A stretch of DNA of 11,742 nt, taken from contig JAEWIX010000086.1 of the NCBI GenBank assembly GCA_023386885.1, forward strand, positions 1 to 11,742. Reading direction: 5' to 3'. Numbering within the stretch: the first letter of the stretch is position 1; every line of letters begins with the position of its first letter. The notes under the pieces were generated by a model. That model was given only the letters and a program-made list of their open reading frames with translations, had not been told where the DNA came from and searched no databases. This stretch comes from Pseudomonadota bacterium. Lineage in GTDB: Bacteria > Pseudomonadota > Alphaproteobacteria > Rhizobiales > Xanthobacteraceae. This document shows, piece by piece, positions 1 to 8,580 of the stretch. Both the position numbers and the translations under genes were made by a program.

Positions 1-2748
1 CTGATGATGTCGACCAACAACATCCTGCATCCCGCGAACGGTCAGCCGATCATCGTGCCGTCGCAGGACATCGTGCTGGGTCTCTACTATCTCTCGATCC
101 TCCGCGAGGGCCTGCCCGGCGAAGGCAAGCTCTACGGCGAGATGGCCGAGATCGAGCACGCGTTGCACTCGAAGGTCATCCACCTGCACACCAAGATCAA
201 GTATCGCTGGGAAGGCTTGGACGAGGACGGCAAGCAGGTCAGCCGCTGGTATGACACCACGGCCGGACGCGCCATTCTCGCGCAGGTGCTGCCGAAGTCA
301 CCGAAGATGCCGTTCGACGTCGTCAACAAGCTGATGACGAAGAAGGAAATCTCTGGCGTCATCGATCACGTCTATCGTCACTGCGGCCAGAAAGAGACGG
401 TGATCTTCTGCGACCGCATCATGGCGCTCGGCTTCTACAACGCGTTCAAGGCCGGCATCTCGTTCGGCAAGGACGACATGGTGGTGCCGCACTCGAAGTG
501 GAAGATCGTCGATGCCACGCGCACGATGGCGAAGGACTTCGAGCAGCAGTACAACGACGGCCTCATCACCCACGGCGAGAAGTACAACAAGGTCGTCGAC
601 GCCTGGTCGAAGGCGACCGAGGAAATCGCCAAGGAGATGATGAAGGAAATCTCCGCCGTTAAGAAGAATCCGAAGGGCGGCGAGGCGCAGGTCAACTCGA
701 TCTACATGATGGCCCACTCCGGTGCGCGTGGTTCGCCGGCGCAGATGCGTCAGCTTGCCGGTATGCGCGGCCTGATGGCCAAGCCGTCGGGTGAAATCAT
801 CGAGACGCCGATCATTTCCAACTTCAAGGAAGGTCTGTCGGTTCTCGAGTACTTCAACTCGACCCACGGCGCCCGTAAGGGTCTGGCGGATACGGCGCTC
901 AAGACGGCGAACTCGGGTTACCTGACCCGCCGTCTGGTCGACGTCGCGCAGGACTGCATCATCACGCAGGACGACTGCGGCACCAAGCTCGGCATCAAGA
1001 TGCGCGCCATCGTTGATTCCGGCACGGTGGTTGCGTCGCTCGGCTCGCGTATCCTCGGCCGCACCGCGTGCGAGGACATCCGCGATCCCGCGACCAACAA
1101 GGTGCTGATCAAGCGCAACACCCTGATGGAAGAAAGCCATGTCGAGCAGATCTCGCAGGCCGGCATCCAGGAGGTGAAGATCCGCTCGGCGCTGACCTGC
1201 GAACTGGTCAACGGTATCTGCGGCAAGTGCTACGGCCGCGACCTCGCGCGCGGCACACCGGTCAACCACGGCGAAGCGGTGGGCGTCATTGCGGCGCAGT
1301 CGATCGGTGAACCGGGCACGCAGCTGACGATGCGCACCTTCCACATCGGCGGCGCGGCGCAGCTCAACGAGCAGTCGGTGATCGAGTCGAATTTCGACGG
1401 CAAGATCACGATCAAGAACAAGGCGATCGCCCGCAACAGCGAAGGCCATCTGGTTGCGATGGTTCGCAACATGGTGGTCGCGGTGGTCGATGCCGACGGC
1501 ACCGAGCGCGCGACCCATCGCATTCAGTACGGCGCGCGCATGCACGTCGACGAGGGCGATGCCGTCAAGCGCGGCCAGCGCATCGCGGAGTGGGATCCGT
1601 ACACCCGGCCCATTCTCACCGAAGTCGAGGGCACCATCGGGTTCGAGGATCTGGTCGAAGGCCAGTCGATCTCGGAGACGCTCGACGAATCCACCGGTAT
1701 CGCCAAGCGCGTGGTCATCGACTGGCGTTCGACGCGGGGTGGCGCCGACCTGCGGCCTGCGATCGTGATCAAGGGCAAGGACGGCAAGGTGCTGAAGCTC
1801 GCGCGTGGCGGCGATGCGCGTTACATGCTGTCGGTTGACGGCATTCTGTCGGTTGACGTCGACAGCAAGGTGAAGCCCGGCGATATCCTCGCCCGTGTCT
1901 CCACCGAGAGCGCGAAGACGCGTGATATCACCGGCGGTCTGCCGCGTGTCGCCGAACTGTTCGAAGCGCGCAAGCCGAAGGATGCCGCGATCATCGCCGA
2001 AATCGCCGGCACCATTCGCTTCGGCCGCGACTACAAGAACAAGCGTCGCATCTCGATCGAGCCTGTCGACAAGAACGAGGAGACTCGCGAGTACCTCATT
2101 CCGAAGGGCAAGCACATCCATCTGCAGGATGGTGACATCGTTGAAAAGGGTGACTTCATCGTTGAAGGCAACCCGGCGCCGCACGACATTCTGGCGATCA
2201 AGGGCATCGAGGAGCTCGCTGCCTATCTGGTCAACGAAATCCAGGAAGTCTACCGGTTGCAGGGCGTGCTGATTAACGACAAGCACATCGAAGTCATCGT
2301 GCGGCAGATGCTGCAGAAGATCGAGATCACCGATCAGGGCGAGACCGACATGATCTCGGGCGAGCAGATCGACAAGATCGAGTTCGATGTGCTCAACGCC
2401 AAGGCAAAGGAAGAGGGCAAGAAGCCCGCGACCGGAACCCCGGTGCTGCTCGGCATCACCAAGGCGAGCTTGCAGACCCGCTCGTTCTTCTCGGCTGCGT
2501 CGTTCCAGGAAACCACCCGCGTGCTCACCGAAGCCGCCGTCAACGGCAAGGTGGACCCGCTGGAAGGTCTCAAGGAAAACGTCATTGTCGGCCGGCTGAT
2601 CCCGGCGGGCACCGGCGCCTCGATGGCCCGTATCCGCGAAGTCGCGATGAAGCGCGATCGCCTGATCCTCGACGAGCGCGAGAAGCAGGCCTCGATCACG
2701 CCGGCCGCGCCGGAAGCGGAACCGCTGGCTCTGCCGCCAGCGGAGTAA
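1..2748 (+). CDS. rpoC: DNA-directed RNA polymerase subunit beta' (5'-truncated by window edge)
   Basis: C-terminal 915 codons of the beta' subunit, which with beta forms the catalytic cleft of RNA polymerase. The frame is open to the window edge, and roughly 480 N-terminal residues, including the NADFDGD magnesium loop, lie upstream. The sequence begins in the conserved MMSTNNILHPANG stretch just after that loop. The second zinc site is complete: Cys codons at 976, 1198, 1219 and 1228 match the E. coli C814/C888/C895/C898 arrangement. The bridge-helix/trigger-loop block (GVIAAQSIGEPGTQLTMRTF) is at about 1285-1344. About 190 residues separate HIGG (1342) from DITGGLPRVAELFEARKPK (from 1924), the size and place of the SI3 insertion in proteobacterial beta'. 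The tail carries GLKENVIVGRLIPAGTG and ends in an Ala/Pro/Glu-rich stretch. No lesion is visible. The ATG at 4 is internal, not a start. Identification is essentially certain. Confidence 0.99.
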   Translation: MMMSTNNILHPANGQPIIVPSQDIVLGLYYLSILREGLPGEGKLYGEMAEIEHALHSKVIHLHTKIKYRWEGLDEDGKQVSRWYDTTAGRAILAQVLPKSPKMPFDVVNKLMTKKEISGVIDHVYRHCGQKETVIFCDRIMALGFYNAFKAGISFGKDDMVVPHSKWKIVDATRTMAKDFEQQYNDGLITHGEKYNKVVDAWSKATEEIAKEMMKEISAVKKNPKGGEAQVNSIYMMAHSGARGSPAQMRQLAGMRGLMAKPSGEIIETPIISNFKEGLSVLEYFNSTHGARKGLADTALKTANSGYLTRRLVDVAQDCIITQDDCGTKLGIKMRAIVDSGTVVASLGSRILGRTACEDIRDPATNKVLIKRNTLMEESHVEQISQAGIQEVKIRSALTCELVNGICGKCYGRDLARGTPVNHGEAVGVIAAQSIGEPGTQLTMRTFHIGGAAQLNEQSVIESNFDGKITIKNKAIARNSEGHLVAMVRNMVVAVVDADGTERATHRIQYGARMHVDEGDAVKRGQRIAEWDPYTRPILTEVEGTIGFEDLVEGQSISETLDESTGIAKRVVIDWRSTRGGADLRPAIVIKGKDGKVLKLARGGDARYMLSVDGILSVDVDSKVKPGDILARVSTESAKTRDITGGLPRVAELFEARKPKDAAIIAEIAGTIRFGRDYKNKRRISIEPVDKNEETREYLIPKGKHIHLQDGDIVEKGDFIVEGNPAPHDILAIKGIEELAAYLVNEIQEVYRLQGVLINDKHIEVIVRQMLQKIEITDQGETDMISGEQIDKIEFDVLNAKAKEEGKKPATGTPVLLGITKASLQTRSFFSAASFQETTRVLTEAAVNGKVDPLEGLKENVIVGRLIPAGTGASMARIREVAMKRDRLILDEREKQASITPAAPEAEPLALPPAE

Positions 2749-2772
2749 TCCACGGCGTATCTTTGTGATCAG

Positions 2773-2802
2773 AAAAGGCCGGAGGAAACTCCGGCCTTTT
2801 TT
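2773..2802 (+). terminator. Rho-independent terminator after rpoC
   Basis: A perfect 8-bp GC-rich stem (GGCCGGAG at 2777-2784 with CTCCGGCC at 2789-2796) closes a GAAA tetraloop. It is preceded by four A and followed by six T, so the stem can extend by four A-T pairs. It begins 24 bases after the rpoC stop and should end the rpoB-rpoC transcript, separating it from the downstream genes. This is a textbook intrinsic terminator, read directly from sequence. Confidence 0.95.
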
Positions 2803-3023
2803 ATGGAAGTATGGGCTACAGCCAAGCTCTTCCGTCACCCATTGGTGTCGAAAGGTCCGCGGACAGTGAGGTCGCGGAACACGAGCGGCCGACTGCGATC
2901 GTTGATGTCAGGACTCGGTCGCAAATCCGGCTTCTGTGATTGACGGGGCTGTATGTTGTGAAGCAGTGACGATTGATTTAGGTTCTGATTGATGGCCAAT
3001 TCTTGGTAATTTGAAAATTGCAG

Positions 3024-4130
3024 ATGCTTGGTCCCGAGCTGTCTGAATTCTGGCCCGATCGCATCTATGAGGCGGGACTCGTGCCCTCGCTCTGGCCCGA
3101 GGTGCTCTCCGGCCTAAGCAAGGCGATCGGCGGTGTAGGCGCCTCTTTGTTTGCCATCCGCGACGGCTACATCGGGACCGTCACTTCCCCCAACCTCGCC
3201 AATATCATCCACGAATTCATGGCTGACGGATGGGCTGAGCGGGACCCTCGGCTGATGAGGGCCGCGGGGCTGAATCACGCCGGATTCGTCAACGACGGCG
3301 ATCTTCTGACGGACGAGGAAATCGCCGCCAACGACGTTTACGCCAATTTTTATCGCAAACACGGCATCGGCTACATGGCCGGCACGCTGATTCCAAACCC
3401 GAGCGGAGATTCTGTCGGCTTCGCGTTTCAGCGCCACCAAGATAGTGGGCCCGTTCCCCGCGAAACGGTTACGGCACTGGACCGATTGCGGCCGCATCTT
3501 GCGCGAGCCTCGATGATCGCATTCCGGCTCGGCTTCGAGCGCGCCCGCGCACAGGTCGAGGCCTTGCAGGCGTTAAATCTGCCGGGCGCCGTGCTGCACG
3601 GGCGAGGCCGTGTCCTTGCAGCCAATGGGCTATTTGAGGCGTTGATACCTGAAATGATTCAGGACCGCGCGCAACGGATCACGATGATCGATCCTGCCGC
3701 TGACGCGCTGCTGGCGGTGGCTCTTGATGGCCTTTCGTCGGGGGCTAAACAAGGCGTGATGTCGATCCCGGTCGTCGCGACAGGGGAGCGATTGCCGATG
3801 GTCCTGCATATCGTTCCAATTCGGCTTAGGGCCTGCGATCTGTTCGTTGGTGGAACTGCTCTATTGGTCGTCAATCCCGTTGACCGGGCGGCAGTGCCGA
3901 GTGCCGAAGTTCTACAAGGCCTGTTCGACTTGACCCCGTCGGAGGCGCGGGTGGCGCGAGGGATCGGTTTGGCGCAATCCGTCGAGGGGCTGGCGATGGC
4001 GCAAGGCGTTTCGCGCGAGACCGTGCGCAGCCACCTGAAGATGGTACTCGCGAAGACTGGCCTCAGCCGTCAGGCGGAACTGGTGAGCTTGCTGGCGGGC
4101 GCGGCGCTGCCCCGCTCGGAGGAGTTCTGA
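3024..4130 (+). CDS. LuxR-family HTH transcriptional regulator with unassigned N-terminal sensor region
   Basis: A 368-residue protein, probably a cytoplasmic DNA-binding regulator. The last ~70 residues form a typical LuxR/FixJ four-helix HTH: LTPSEARVARGI, then SVEGLAMAQGVSRETVRSHL as the helix-turn-helix core, then LAKTGLSRQAELVSLL. The first ~190 residues (W/F-rich, with GIGYMAGTLIP and SVGFAFQRHQ) and a middle segment (LPGAVLHGRGRVLAANGLF) recall the GAF/PAS-like input regions of many rhizobial LuxR-type proteins, but I cannot name the domain or ligand. There is no receiver domain with a phospho-acceptor Asp, and I do not recognise the acyl-homoserine-lactone pocket. I prefer ATG 3024; an in-frame TTG at 3018 is possible and would add two residues. 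Neither start has a good Shine-Dalgarno sequence. It sits alone between the rpoC terminator and a 305-base gap, upstream of the flavoprotein/ABC pair, so it could regulate them (inference). DNA-binding role is sure; signal and targets are unknown. Confidence 0.88.
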   Translation: MLGPELSEFWPDRIYEAGLVPSLWPEVLSGLSKAIGGVGASLFAIRDGYIGTVTSPNLANIIHEFMADGWAERDPRLMRAAGLNHAGFVNDGDLLTDEEIAANDVYANFYRKHGIGYMAGTLIPNPSGDSVGFAFQRHQDSGPVPRETVTALDRLRPHLARASMIAFRLGFERARAQVEALQALNLPGAVLHGRGRVLAANGLFEALIPEMIQDRAQRITMIDPAADALLAVALDGLSSGAKQGVMSIPVVATGERLPMVLHIVPIRLRACDLFVGGTALLVVNPVDRAAVPSAEVLQGLFDLTPSEARVARGIGLAQSVEGLAMAQGVSRETVRSHLKMVLAKTGLSRQAELVSLLAGAALPRSEEF

Positions 4131-4170
4131 CAGACCGTTGCTCCGGCCCGGCCGCGCGTCGCGGTAACCT

Positions 4171-4197
4171 CTGAGAACCGTGACTTTCCGGTCTCAG
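4171..4197 (+). terminator. Candidate stem-loop terminator after the LuxR-type gene
   Basis: CTGAGAACCG (4171-4180) pairs with CGGTCTCAG (4189-4197) as nine base pairs with one bulged A, around an 8-base loop. It begins 41 bases after the regulator's stop codon. A short TTTT lies about 9 bases beyond the stem, not immediately after it, so this is a weak intrinsic terminator at best. It could instead be an operator or an mRNA-processing hairpin. Confidence 0.35.
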
Positions 4198-4424
4198 CCG
4201 GGAAATTTTCGATGCCCAGAGGGCGCTGCGCCATTTGTTCATCTTTCTTTCAGGTGAAAAACGCTTTTCCTTGAGGCCGTCGGTGGAAATCAGCAATAGT
4301 GCCGGCCGGCTTCCATCATACGTCTCGACGCGAGGAGAGACGCGGTTCCGGGAGTTCGCTTTCATCTCCGCGAAGGTCTGAGATGCGTCGTCGCAACGGA
4401 CGCGTGAAGTGGCGGTTGCGTTTC

Positions 4425-4432
4425 GGAAGAGA
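4425..4432 (+). promoter_or_regulatory. Ribosome-binding site that decides the flavoprotein-methyltransferase start
   Basis: The purine run GGAAGAGA lies just upstream of ATG 4436. It favours that ATG over the in-frame GTG at 4409, which has no comparable site. The same AAGAGACAG string also precedes the minus-strand monooxygenase start. Confidence 0.6.
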
Positions 4433-4435
4433 CAG

Positions 4436-6484
4436 ATGCTTGATCTTGCAATCATAGGTGGTGGTCCGGGCGGCCTGATGAGCGCCTGGTATCTCAAGAA
4501 GAAGCTCGGCCCTCTGTGCCGGGTAACGATCTATGAGGCGTCCGACCGGGTCGGCGGCAAGGTCATGTCGCGCAAGTTCGATTCCGCGCCCGCCCTCTAC
4601 GAGGCCGGCGTTGCGGAAATCTACGACTACTCGATGACCGGGCCGGACCCGTTGCGCGACCTGATCCAGCACTTCGGTTTGCAGACCATCCCGATGGATG
4701 CCGAGCAGGTGATGCTCGACGGCGAATTGCTCAACGACGTGCCGGGGATGCGGCGCAAGTACGGCGACAAGACCGCCGATGCCATCGTCGCATTCCGGGA
4801 GCGTTGTGCAGGGCTGATCTCCCCGACCGAATATTATGAAGGCGTCGGCGCGCAGGACAACGAGCATCCGTGGATCGACGTCAACTGCGAGGAATTACTC
4901 GATCGCGAAGTGACCGATCCGGTTGCCAAGCGATTCTTCAAGGTGATGGCGCGCTCCGATATCGCCACCGAGAGCCACAATACCAATGGCCTCAACGCGC
5001 TGAAGAACTTCGTGATGGATGTGGACGGCTACATCGGGCTGTACTCGATCCAGAACGGCAACGAGCAACTGATTACCTGCCTGCAGTCCGAGGTCGATGC
5101 CGACATCCAGCTCAATCATCGTGTGTTGGAAGTCGGCAAGACCGAGCAGGGCCGCTACCAGCTCAACATGATGAACGGCAAGGGCCCCGAGACGAAGGAA
5201 TTCGATCTCGTCATGGTCTGCCTGCCGCACAGTTGGCTCGCGACCATGCGCTGGGACGGCGAACAGCTTCGCAAATCCATGGTGAAGCACGTCGCTTACT
5301 TCGATCGTCCGGCACACTATCTCCGCATCTCGTTGCTGTTCGATTCGCCGTTCTGGGGCGAGCAGATTCCCGGCGCGTGGTTCATGTCGGAGGCGTTCGG
5401 CGGCTGCTGCGTCTATAACGAGGGCGCGCGTCACGATGTCGGCCGTAACGGCGTGCTGAATTTTCTGGTCGCGGGGTCGGATGCGTTGGCCTTCGCGAAC
5501 CTCAGCGATCAGGAATTGATCGATGCCGCGCTGAAGTCGCTGCCGGCATCGTTCGGCAATGCGCGGGAGCATCTTCTTGAGGGCAAGATTCATCGCTGGC
5601 TGTCGTCGGTGAATGCGATTCCCGGCGGCGTGCCGGTGCGCGATGTCGCGACCAACCATCGTCCGGAGCCGAAGCAGCATCCCGGCATCGTGCTGGTCGG
5701 CGACTATCTATTCGACTCGACCCTAAACGGCCTGCTCGATTCGTCCGACGCTGCCACCGATATCGTGGTGACGGAAACGATGCGGCTGCGTTACGCCCGC
5801 GAGAAAGGCGCCAACGGCGGCAAGATCGATGCGAGTTATTTCGACAACTATCGTGGCGTCGGGCCGTACCGCGACACGTGGCGGCAGTTCACCGATCCGC
5901 AGTATCTCAAGAAGCTGATCGAGATCGTCTGGAACAAGCGCGACGGCTACCGGCTGCTCGTCGCAGGCTCGGCCAGCGGTGAACTGGTCGGCGCGTTGCG
6001 CGCGCTCGGTGTCGACGCCTGGGGTATCGAGAACAACCAGGCCATCCATGCGAGGACACCGGTTGCCTTGCGCGAGTTCAATCTGCTCGGTTCTGTCGCT
6101 GACCTTCCGTTCAAGGACGGCGAGTTCGATTTCGTGTTCGAAACCTGCCTGTGCCATGTCGCGGAACGGAGGGTGCCCGGTGCGGTGCGTGAATTGCATC
6201 GCGTCGTTGAAACCGGCTTGATCTTCGGTTCGGTCACCAGCGATTTCGATCCGAAGCTGATCGACCGTTACGACCTGCTGCGCGGCGTCAAAAAACTCGG
6301 CACCTGGTGGGAGTGGTCCGAGATCTTCTTCAACAACGGTTTCGATCTCGCCATGAGCCGTAACGATTGTCTCGACGAGGCTTGGGCGGCGACGATCGCG
6401 GCCGACAAGGGGCCGGGGAATTGGTATGCCGATGCGGATAGCTTGCGCTATTCGTTCTTCGACAAGGTCGAAACCGACGACTGA
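4436..6484 (+). CDS. Two-domain protein: FAD amine-oxidase-like oxidoreductase fused to a SAM-methyltransferase-like domain
   Basis: 682 residues in two modules. Residues 1 to ~455 are a flavin amine oxidase/NAD_binding_8-type oxidoreductase: dinucleotide motif IIGGGPGG at 6-13 at the extreme N-terminus, ribose-binding E34 followed by R38-V-G-G41, and a C-terminal FAD motif (GDYLFDSTLNG from 422, then AATDIV). Residues ~470-682 resemble a class I (Methyltransf_11-type) methyltransferase: motif I LLVAGSASGEL at 507-517, acidic E532 after the second strand (WGIENN), D556 in ADLPF, and DFVFE at 565-569. Motif I reads G-S-A-S-G, so the central glycine of GxGxG is Ala; catalytic activity is likely but not certain. 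ATG 4436 is chosen for its ribosome-binding site and because the Rossmann strand begins right after it; GTG 4409 would add nine residues. No signal peptide or membrane helix is evident, so it is probably cytoplasmic. The ABC transporter gene follows 40 bases later, likely in the same operon. Substrates are unknown. The flavin fold is sure, the methyltransferase call probable. Confidence 0.85.
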   Translation: MLDLAIIGGGPGGLMSAWYLKKKLGPLCRVTIYEASDRVGGKVMSRKFDSAPALYEAGVAEIYDYSMTGPDPLRDLIQHFGLQTIPMDAEQVMLDGELLNDVPGMRRKYGDKTADAIVAFRERCAGLISPTEYYEGVGAQDNEHPWIDVNCEELLDREVTDPVAKRFFKVMARSDIATESHNTNGLNALKNFVMDVDGYIGLYSIQNGNEQLITCLQSEVDADIQLNHRVLEVGKTEQGRYQLNMMNGKGPETKEFDLVMVCLPHSWLATMRWDGEQLRKSMVKHVAYFDRPAHYLRISLLFDSPFWGEQIPGAWFMSEAFGGCCVYNEGARHDVGRNGVLNFLVAGSDALAFANLSDQELIDAALKSLPASFGNAREHLLEGKIHRWLSSVNAIPGGVPVRDVATNHRPEPKQHPGIVLVGDYLFDSTLNGLLDSSDAATDIVVTETMRLRYAREKGANGGKIDASYFDNYRGVGPYRDTWRQFTDPQYLKKLIEIVWNKRDGYRLLVAGSASGELVGALRALGVDAWGIENNQAIHARTPVALREFNLLGSVADLPFKDGEFDFVFETCLCHVAERRVPGAVRELHRVVETGLIFGSVTSDFDPKLIDRYDLLRGVKKLGTWWEWSEIFFNNGFDLAMSRNDCLDEAWAATIAADKGPGNWYADADSLRYSFFDKVETDD

Positions 6485-6524
6485 ACCAAACGTGTGCCGA
6501 GCAGATCGAAACGATTGGTAGATC

Positions 6525-8546
6525 GTGGCCAAGAAATCATCTGACAAGTCGGTCTCCAAAACGTCCGGCGAAGATCGCGAACTGCCGCCACCCGACGTCG
6601 ATCCTGCGAGATCGGCACGCGGGCCGGAAAAAGACCTCGCGCCCGGTAAACCCGGCAAAGGGCATGATCCGGACGACGACGATCTCGACGATGAGATCGA
6701 CCTCGACGACGATGACGACGAGGAGTTGGTCGTTTACACCGCCAGCGAGGCGGCGGGCGCGCTGGCGACGATCTACGGTTTCGTCCGTCCGCATTTCGGC
6801 AACTACAAGAAGGCACTGTCGTTCGTGGCGTTCGGCCTTCTTGTCGAAACGCTGTTCAACGTCATCATGCCGCTGAGCCTCAAGTTCCTGATCGACGATG
6901 CGCTCGGCGAGGAGGATTTCGGCGTCCTGATGCGGATTCTGTCGGTGCTGGCGGTGGCCGGCATCGTCACGTCGATCATCTCGATCTGGTACGAAAAGTG
7001 GGATGCGTGGCTGTCAGCTTCGATCATCTCCGATGTCCGCGCGCGGCTGTTCGGGCATATCCAGGATCTGCCGTCGAGCTTCTTCGCCCGCACCAAGCGC
7101 GGCGAAATCCTGTCGCGCTTTTCGGTCGATATGGCCGCGTTCGAAAGCTCGATGCAGACGCTGGCGAACAGCGCGGTCTTGCCCGCGCTGGAACTGGTCG
7201 CCGGGCTTATCCTGATGTTTTTCCTGAACTGGCAGCTTGCACTCGTCGCGCTGCTGATCTTTCCGATCACGCTGATCGGCCCACGCATTTTGACGCCGAA
7301 GGCGGTCAAGGCGAATTACGAGCAGAAGGTCAGCGAAGCCTCCATCCTCGGCATGGTACAGGAAAACATCGCGGCGCAGGCCGTGGTGAAGGCATTCAGC
7401 CTGCAACGTCGCGCGCTGAGCTGGTTCACCGTCAGCAACAGCCAGACCCAGAAGAAGATCGCCTCGGCGACGTTCCTCTCGAGCATGGTGGAGCGTTCCG
7501 TCAACGTCGCGGTATTGCTGCTGCATCTGGTCGTGCTGGCGTTCGGCGCCTATCTCGCCACCAAGGGCCACATCACCATCGGCACCTTTGTCACCTTCGA
7601 GAGCGCGTTCTGGGAAATCTCCTACAACATCGCGCATCTGATGCATTTCATTCCGGTGTCGATCCAGTCGGCGGCGGCGATCCGGCACATGAACGAATTG
7701 CTGGAGGAGCCGACGCGCGGTGTCGATCGCCCCGGCGCGCCGGACCTGCCGCGCATCACGCGCGATATCACCTTCGATCATGTGACGTTCGGCTATGAAG
7801 GCAGCGAGCGTCCGGTGCTCGACAACCTCGATCTGAAGATCGAGTTCGGCAAATCGATCGCCATCGTCGGGCCGAGTGGATCGGGCAAGAGTACGCTGCT
7901 CAACCTGATTCTGCGGCTCTATGTTCCGACCGAAGGGCGCGTGACCATCGATGGCGTCGATATCCGCAAGGTGACGCGGGAATCGTTGCGCGACAGCATG
8001 GCCGTGGTGTTTCAGGACAACGTGCTGTTCAATATGTCGATCCGCGAGAACATTCGGCTCGGCAAGGAGGACGCGACCGACGAGGAAGTGGAGGCTGCCG
8101 CGCGCAAGGCCGAGATCCATCGCTTCATCAAGAGCCTGCCGCAGGGTTACGATACCATTGTCGGCGAGCGCGGTGATACGTTGTCGGGCGGGCAGCGCCA
8201 GCGCATGGCGATCGCACGCGCCATCGTGCGTGATCCGTCGGTGCTGTTGCTCGATGAAGCGACCTCGGCGCTGGATCAGACGACCGAGGCCGCGATCAAC
8301 CACACGCTGCTGAAGCTTGCGCGGGGCCGTACCATGATCTTCTCGACGCATCGGCTGACGTCGGTGGTGGAGATGGATGAAATCATCGTCATCAACGAAG
8401 GCAAGGCCATCGAGCGCGGCTCGCACGCCGAACTGCTGGCGGCTAACGGCTTCTATCGCAAATTATGGGACGATCAGGGCCACGTCCACGGCGACGAAGA
8501 AGATGACGAGGATGATGATGACGATGAGGATGACGACGACGAGTGA
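6525..8546 (+). CDS. ABC transporter, fused permease and ATPase (exporter type), with acidic tails
   Basis: A 673-residue half-transporter expected to work as an inner-membrane homodimer, driving export or flipping with ATP. A charged N-terminus of ~70 residues precedes a type-1 ABC transmembrane domain (~90-390) with about six hydrophobic helices. The nucleotide-binding domain is complete: Walker A GPSGSGKST at 449-457, Q-loop Q497, signature LSGGQ at 553-557, Walker B VLLLDE ending at E578 with ATSALD, and H-loop H609. The architecture is that of the MsbA/ABCB lipid and drug exporter group, but the substrate cannot be read from sequence. The start is GTG at 6525 with a weak GGTAGA upstream; no ATG appears before the membrane domain. 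Unusual features are 16 acidic residues out of 21 at 48-68 and a wholly Asp/Glu C-terminus at 657-673. It follows the flavoprotein-methyltransferase gene by 40 bases, consistent with co-transcription, and may export that enzyme's product (inference). Confidence 0.95.
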   Translation: MAKKSSDKSVSKTSGEDRELPPPDVDPARSARGPEKDLAPGKPGKGHDPDDDDLDDEIDLDDDDDEELVVYTASEAAGALATIYGFVRPHFGNYKKALSFVAFGLLVETLFNVIMPLSLKFLIDDALGEEDFGVLMRILSVLAVAGIVTSIISIWYEKWDAWLSASIISDVRARLFGHIQDLPSSFFARTKRGEILSRFSVDMAAFESSMQTLANSAVLPALELVAGLILMFFLNWQLALVALLIFPITLIGPRILTPKAVKANYEQKVSEASILGMVQENIAAQAVVKAFSLQRRALSWFTVSNSQTQKKIASATFLSSMVERSVNVAVLLLHLVVLAFGAYLATKGHITIGTFVTFESAFWEISYNIAHLMHFIPVSIQSAAAIRHMNELLEEPTRGVDRPGAPDLPRITRDITFDHVTFGYEGSERPVLDNLDLKIEFGKSIAIVGPSGSGKSTLLNLILRLYVPTEGRVTIDGVDIRKVTRESLRDSMAVVFQDNVLFNMSIRENIRLGKEDATDEEVEAAARKAEIHRFIKSLPQGYDTIVGERGDTLSGGQRQRMAIARAIVRDPSVLLLDEATSALDQTTEAAINHTLLKLARGRTMIFSTHRLTSVVEMDEIIVINEGKAIERGSHAELLAANGFYRKLWDDQGHVHGDEEDDEDDDDDEDDDDE

Positions 8547-8550
8547 TCGC

Positions 8551-8567
8551 CCGGCGTGAGGCGCCGG
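8551..8567. terminator. Small hairpin between convergent genes
   Basis: CCGGCG (8551-8556) pairs with CGCCGG (8562-8567) around a 5-base loop. It sits in the 34-base gap between the ABC gene's stop and the minus-strand monooxygenase's stop. There is no T-tract on either side, so it would be at most a weak bidirectional terminator. The stem is seen; the role is a guess. Confidence 0.3.
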
Positions 8568-8580
8568 CGTCAGTCAGTCG

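Larger units (their letters stand above)
4131..4435 (+). other. Non-coding gap, probable leader/promoter region of the flavoprotein-ABC pair
   Basis: 305 bases without a credible gene. It holds a 9-bp stem with one bulge (4171-4197, listed separately), a 10-base palindrome GCCGGCCGGC near 4302-4311, and a 6-bp inverted repeat CGTCTC (4321-4326) / GAGACG (4337-4342) about 100 bases before the next start. The A/T-richer part around 4201-4300 is the likeliest place for a promoter. The only -35-like hexamer I see (TTGAGG at 4271) has no convincing -10 partner at 17 bases, so I do not call a promoter. Confidence 0.4.

Noticed and set aside
298..2838. 846-codon open frame on the minus strand opposite rpoC
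   Set aside because: It is antisense to an unmistakable rpoC. Its translation is Arg/Asp/Leu-rich without any domain, as expected from the high-GC third positions of the real gene.
2855..2864. Palindrome GTCCGCGGAC between rpoC and the LuxR-type gene
   Set aside because: A 10-base GC palindrome is easily expected by chance in DNA of this composition, and it has no supporting promoter nearby.
2956..2984. Possible sigma70 promoter TTGTGA-17-TAGGTT before the LuxR-type gene
   Set aside because: The -10 match is poor, and nothing else in the sequence supports it.
7014..8426. 470-codon minus-strand open frame opposite the ABC transporter gene
   Set aside because: It is a shadow of a gene with all ABC motifs intact on the plus strand; the translation has the same His/Arg/Asp-rich antisense character.
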